Source: CAYWNA01 sp964459305 (GTDB taxonomy: Bacteria > Planctomycetota > Planctomycetia > Pirellulales > Pirellulaceae). Taken from it: a stretch of DNA of 48,219 nt. Below the pieces are notes generated by a model that had not been told where the DNA came from, made no database searches, and saw nothing but the letters and a program-made list of their open reading frames with translations. The DNA is taken from the NCBI GenBank assembly GCA_964459305.1, contig CAYWNA010000082.1, positions 1 through 48,219 on the forward strand, given 5' to 3'. Positions within the stretch are counted from its first letter, which is position 1, and each line of letters starts with the position of its first letter. This document shows positions 45,851 through 48,219 of this stretch, piece after piece. Both the position numbers and the translations under genes were made by a program.

Positions 45851-45935
45851 GTACAACCGTGTGTACAACCGTTATGCTGTTTTTTGTTGTTCAGAAGCAT
45901 TCGTACAACCGTTTGTACAACCGTTTGTACAACCG
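45851..45935. repeat. Five GTACAACCG boxes
   Basis: Exact copies at 45851-45859, 45863-45871, 45903-45911, 45915-45923 and 45927-45935; within each group spacing is 12 bp. They lie in an AT-rich stretch between the 5' end of tRNA-Sec and the second recombinase gene. The regular spacing resembles arm-type integrase sites, excisionase sites or iterons. Confidence 0.8.
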
Positions 45936-45941
45936 AAAAAC

Positions 45942-45968
45942 GCCCCGCAGGTTAGCGGCCAGCGGGGC
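45942..45968 (-). terminator. Hairpin with T-run on the minus strand
   Basis: GCCCCGC at 45942-45948 pairs with GCGGGGC at 45962-45968; on the minus strand GTTTTT follows at once, as in an intrinsic terminator. It would shield tRNA-Sec from minus-strand readthrough. On the plus strand it sits in the leader of the second recombinase, about 40 bp before its start, where it could affect translation. Confidence 0.5.
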
Positions 45969-46007
45969 AAGAGATCCACCTGAACCCTTTGCGAGGAGGT
46001 GAACCCC

Positions 46008-47234
46008 ATGCCATCCAAGTCTACCCGATCTAGAGCCCGCCGCAAGTCTCTTCCGTCCGACTTCCCGCTTACCAAGCACCCGCGGGGCTACTGGTGCAAG
46101 AAGATCAAAGGCAAGCTGCATTACTTCGGGAAGGTTGCCGACGATCCTGAAGGCAGAGCCGCTCTTGAAGAGTGGTCGAATTCCAAGGAGTCGATTCTGC
46201 TCTACGGGTACAAGCCGGACAAACACTCTGGCAAGCTGACTGTCGGCGAACTCGTCAACGAATACCTCAATGCTCGTCGCCTGGACGTGGAAGCTGGCGA
46301 GCTCGCCGAACGGTCCCATCGTGAATACCGCTTGGCGTGTGTCCGTCTGGTTGATGCAATCGGCAAGAGCCGCGCTGCTGCGGACATGGGGCCGGATGAC
46401 TTCGCGAGAATCAAGAACGAAATCACGAAGCACTGCGGGGCTGTGCGGACCAAGAACGAAATCACTCGCATCAAGGGTCTGTTCCGTTGGGGCGTCAAGC
46501 AGGGGCTACTTGAGAAGCTACCGCGGTACGGGGCGGCATTCGACCCGCCCAGCGCGAAAACACTACGACTTGCCAAAGCTGCGAAGGGAGAGCGGCTGTT
46601 TGCCCACGAAGAGGTCCTGACGCTGCTGAAGTCCGCCAACGTTCAGCAAACGGCCCATATCCTACTTGCGCTGAATTGTGGCTACGGTGCCAGTGACATC
46701 TCCGCATTGCCGATATCCGCTGTCGACCTGGAAGGCGGATGGATCGACTTTGCGAGGGTCAAGACGGGCATCGGCCGGCGTTGCTGGCTGTGGCCTGAGA
46801 CCCGAACCGCTCTTGCGGCTGCAATGGAGGCACGTGTTCCCGCGGAGGATCCGGCCGACGATGACAAGGCACTTCTGACGCGATACGGCAAGCCGTTGGT
46901 GCGAGACTTCAAAGGCGCCCCGGAAGACACGATTGCGGTGGGATTCCGGCGACTGCTGGCCAAAGTGAAGCTGGATGGCAAGGGGCTGTCGTTCTATCGG
47001 TTGCGTCACACACATCGGACCGTTGCCGACGAAAGCGGAGATCAACCCGCCTGCGCCGTGATCATGGGCCATGCAGACCACACGATGGCCGGCAATTATC
47101 GGCAACGGGTCAAGGACGAGCGTCTGCAGCACGTGGCCGGGGTGGTTCGGCAGTGGCTGTTCCCAATCGAAGACGACAAAGCTGGCGACGATCGGCAGGA
47201 CGACGCGAAGCCGAAACTTCGCATCGTTGGCTGA
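46008..47234 (+). CDS. Second tyrosine recombinase, atypical active site
   Basis: About 408 residues from ATG 46008, with GAGGAGGTGA upstream. The C-terminal catalytic region is recognisable: RLRHTHRT gives the H-x-x-R of box II (His334, Arg337), IMGHADHT the next His, and GNYRQR the nucleophile Tyr364. Box I reads LNCGYGASDISALP, where the invariant Arg is absent. The same variation occurs, to my recollection, in a family of planctomycete recombinases, so it may be a lineage trait. It lies outside the tRNA-Sec element, oriented away from tRNA-Sec, with repeat boxes before it; it probably belongs to a second element or relic to the right. Confidence 0.8.
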   Translation: MPSKSTRSRARRKSLPSDFPLTKHPRGYWCKKIKGKLHYFGKVADDPEGRAALEEWSNSKESILLYGYKPDKHSGKLTVGELVNEYLNARRLDVEAGELAERSHREYRLACVRLVDAIGKSRAAADMGPDDFARIKNEITKHCGAVRTKNEITRIKGLFRWGVKQGLLEKLPRYGAAFDPPSAKTLRLAKAAKGERLFAHEEVLTLLKSANVQQTAHILLALNCGYGASDISALPISAVDLEGGWIDFARVKTGIGRRCWLWPETRTALAAAMEARVPAEDPADDDKALLTRYGKPLVRDFKGAPEDTIAVGFRRLLAKVKLDGKGLSFYRLRHTHRTVADESGDQPACAVIMGHADHTMAGNYRQRVKDERLQHVAGVVRQWLFPIEDDKAGDDRQDDAKPKLRIVG

Positions 47235-47341
47235 ATCGCGTAGAATCTATGGTGGGGCTAGGGTCTGCAGCCCGAACGGCGGTCAACTCCAACCGCCTGC
47301 CCCGTCCTTTCCGAACGGAGTGCCGAATAGGAGTATCGGCA

Positions 47342-47758
47342 ATGGCTCGAAAGCAAAAGAAGCCAGCGAATGACCATCTATCACTTGATGAGATACAGGA
47401 CCGGGCTGAGAAGCTGCGATCATTCAGGGACGAAATCGCGGGATCTTCAGTTCCAGACGCCGAAACGCGGCAGTTGGCACTGGGCGCGTGGTCCGGGTTC
47501 CCACTGCACTGGGCCGGATGCCCCGAGTTCCTTCAAGGCGAATTGAGTGCTCTGCATAAGGCGGCTACCGATTATCTGATTCGATTGGCCGATGCATGTG
47601 GCATTGATGACGGCATAGCGTTACATCGTGCAGGTGTGGTCTGTCGGCAACTGTTCGAAGACCAGAATCTCTGGAATCTGAACGCTGAATCACGCTCGTA
47701 TCCAACTTGGCCGGAGTGCCTCGGGCAGCATAGCGAACCGCTATCAGAAAACCAATAA
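47342..47758 (+). CDS. Protein of unknown function, perhaps the first half of a split gene
   Basis: 138 residues from ATG 47342 with GGAG upstream; longer in-frame starts overlap the recombinase gene. It is helical and soluble, with no domain I recognise, and ends at TAA 47756-47758. The same frame is open again straight after that TAA until 48100, where a winged-helix-like segment lies. Related small planctomycete proteins, as I recall them, combine a helical N-terminal part with such a C-terminal winged helix, so the TAA may have split one gene. Confidence 0.5.
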   Translation: MARKQKKPANDHLSLDEIQDRAEKLRSFRDEIAGSSVPDAETRQLALGAWSGFPLHWAGCPEFLQGELSALHKAATDYLIRLADACGIDDGIALHRAGVVCRQLFEDQNLWNLNAESRSYPTWPECLGQHSEPLSENQ

Positions 47759-48100
47759 ATCGCTATCGAGCAGGGCGAACACGTCATTCAGAAGCTACGC
47801 CTTGAGGTTGGGTGCGGTGAACCGACCGGGGACGGGCCATTGCCCGGCAATGTATTCCGGTTCGACGGTGTGCTACACGAACTCGCGTCGACATCTTGGA
47901 AGGTGGTAAATGCCATGTGGCGACTCGATTCTCGTGATTCCTTGGACGTGGAAGAAGACGTTTGGGGTGGGGCGTTGGGCGGTGAAACAGCTCTCAAATC
48001 GGCTCTGCGCGATACGAACAGGCGATCATCGGATATTGGCTACCCGGGGCGACTATCAAAGGTACGTGCGCAGGATCGCCTCATTTGGAAGCAAGCATAG
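47759..48100 (+). pseudogene. In-frame continuation with winged-helix-like segment
   Basis: Directly after the TAA of the preceding gene, the same frame is open for 113 codons. NVFRFDGVLHELASTSWKVV and SLDVEEDVWGG resemble the winged-helix C-terminal segment of planctomycete island proteins (an FxWDGxxHxL lead and an acidic VW motif). The first possible start is TTG 47840 without a good ribosome binding site. It may be the detached C-terminal half of the preceding gene, or a short independent gene. Confidence 0.4.
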
Positions 48101-48219
48101 TTCGGTGCGCAAAGCGGTGCTGCTGGTATTCAGTCACAATCGGTTTGATATCGGGCAGTTCCCAGACCTGATGACGAAGTGGTTCGGGGTCGGCGCCTGC
48201 CAGTGGCTTGCCGCATCGA
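48036..48219 (+). CDS. Partial reading frame at the window edge
   Basis: An open frame starting at TTG 48036 runs off the window after 61 codons. It reads QRYVRRIASFGSKHSSVRKA and later SHNRFDIGQFPDLMTKW, which looks protein-like but matches nothing I know. It overlaps the end of the preceding frame by 65 bases. The start and function are uncertain. Confidence 0.3.
   Translation, partial: MATRGDYQRYVRRIASFGSKHSSVRKAVLLVFSHNRFDIGQFPDLMTKWFGVGACQWLAAS

Noticed and set aside
47756..47758. Stop codon as a selenocysteine or recoded site
   Set aside because: It is TAA, not TGA, and no SECIS-like hairpin follows.

Overview
The window looks like chromosomal DNA of a high-GC planctomycete, probably of the Pirellula/Rhodopirellula type. 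The evidence is a 3,483-residue secreted protein with an N-terminal LEPR-XLL-type motif (LECRRLL), dockerin-like and cohesin-like modules and FG-GAP repeats; a PQQ/BamB-like propeller fused to a methyltransferase-like domain; a GH123/DUF4091-like hydrolase; and the style of the integrases. No rRNA gene or CRISPR array is visible. The only RNA gene I can support is a selenocysteine tRNA.

Region 1 (1-20,015) is ordinary backbone. It holds a zinc-ribbon SAM methyltransferase, converging within 2 nt on the PQQ-like exported protein; a promoter-bearing intergenic region; the giant surface protein; a long palindromic hairpin; and a large exported glycoside-hydrolase-like protein. The theme is a polysaccharide-handling cell surface.

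Region 2 (20,016-45,722) is a 25.7-kb integrative element in the 3' end of tRNA-Sec. A 27-bp direct repeat, equal to the tRNA 3' end, bounds it. The intact tRNA is at the right end beside the element's own tyrosine recombinase. The cargo runs in blocks. (a) A STAS/HATPase protein, a STAS-like DUF4325 protein and a PIN-domain protein form a tight operon. (b) A DUF3883 helicase, a DUF1156 DPPY-type methylase and a DUF499 ATPase match the helicase-methylase-ATPase (Hma) type of candidate defence system, followed by a proteasome-like Ntn hydrolase and a small protein. (c) A minus-strand cluster encodes a J-domain coiled-coil protein and three proteins (two ankyrin, one unknown) that share an almost identical N-terminal tag of about 35 residues on unrelated bodies. 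(d) A chain of start/stop-overlapping genes (two small HTH proteins, a Toprim-like protein, a ParB-like protein and a PrimPol) looks like the maintenance/replication module. (e) Small accessory genes precede the integrase. I see no conjugation or capsid genes, so this is a defence-carrying integrative element or satellite-like island.

Region 3 (45,797-48,219) holds repeated GTACAACCG boxes, a second divergent tyrosine recombinase that lacks the usual box-I arginine, and small genes of unknown function running off the window.

The two observations I consider most novel are these. First, attP lies inside the integrase reading frame: excision would join codon 430 in frame to 67 further codons now stranded 25 kb away at the left end, so integration and excision would swap the enzyme's C-terminus. 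Second, a J-domain protein and a shared N-terminal tag on ankyrin and other proteins sit next to a proteasome-like hydrolase and an Hma-type module.
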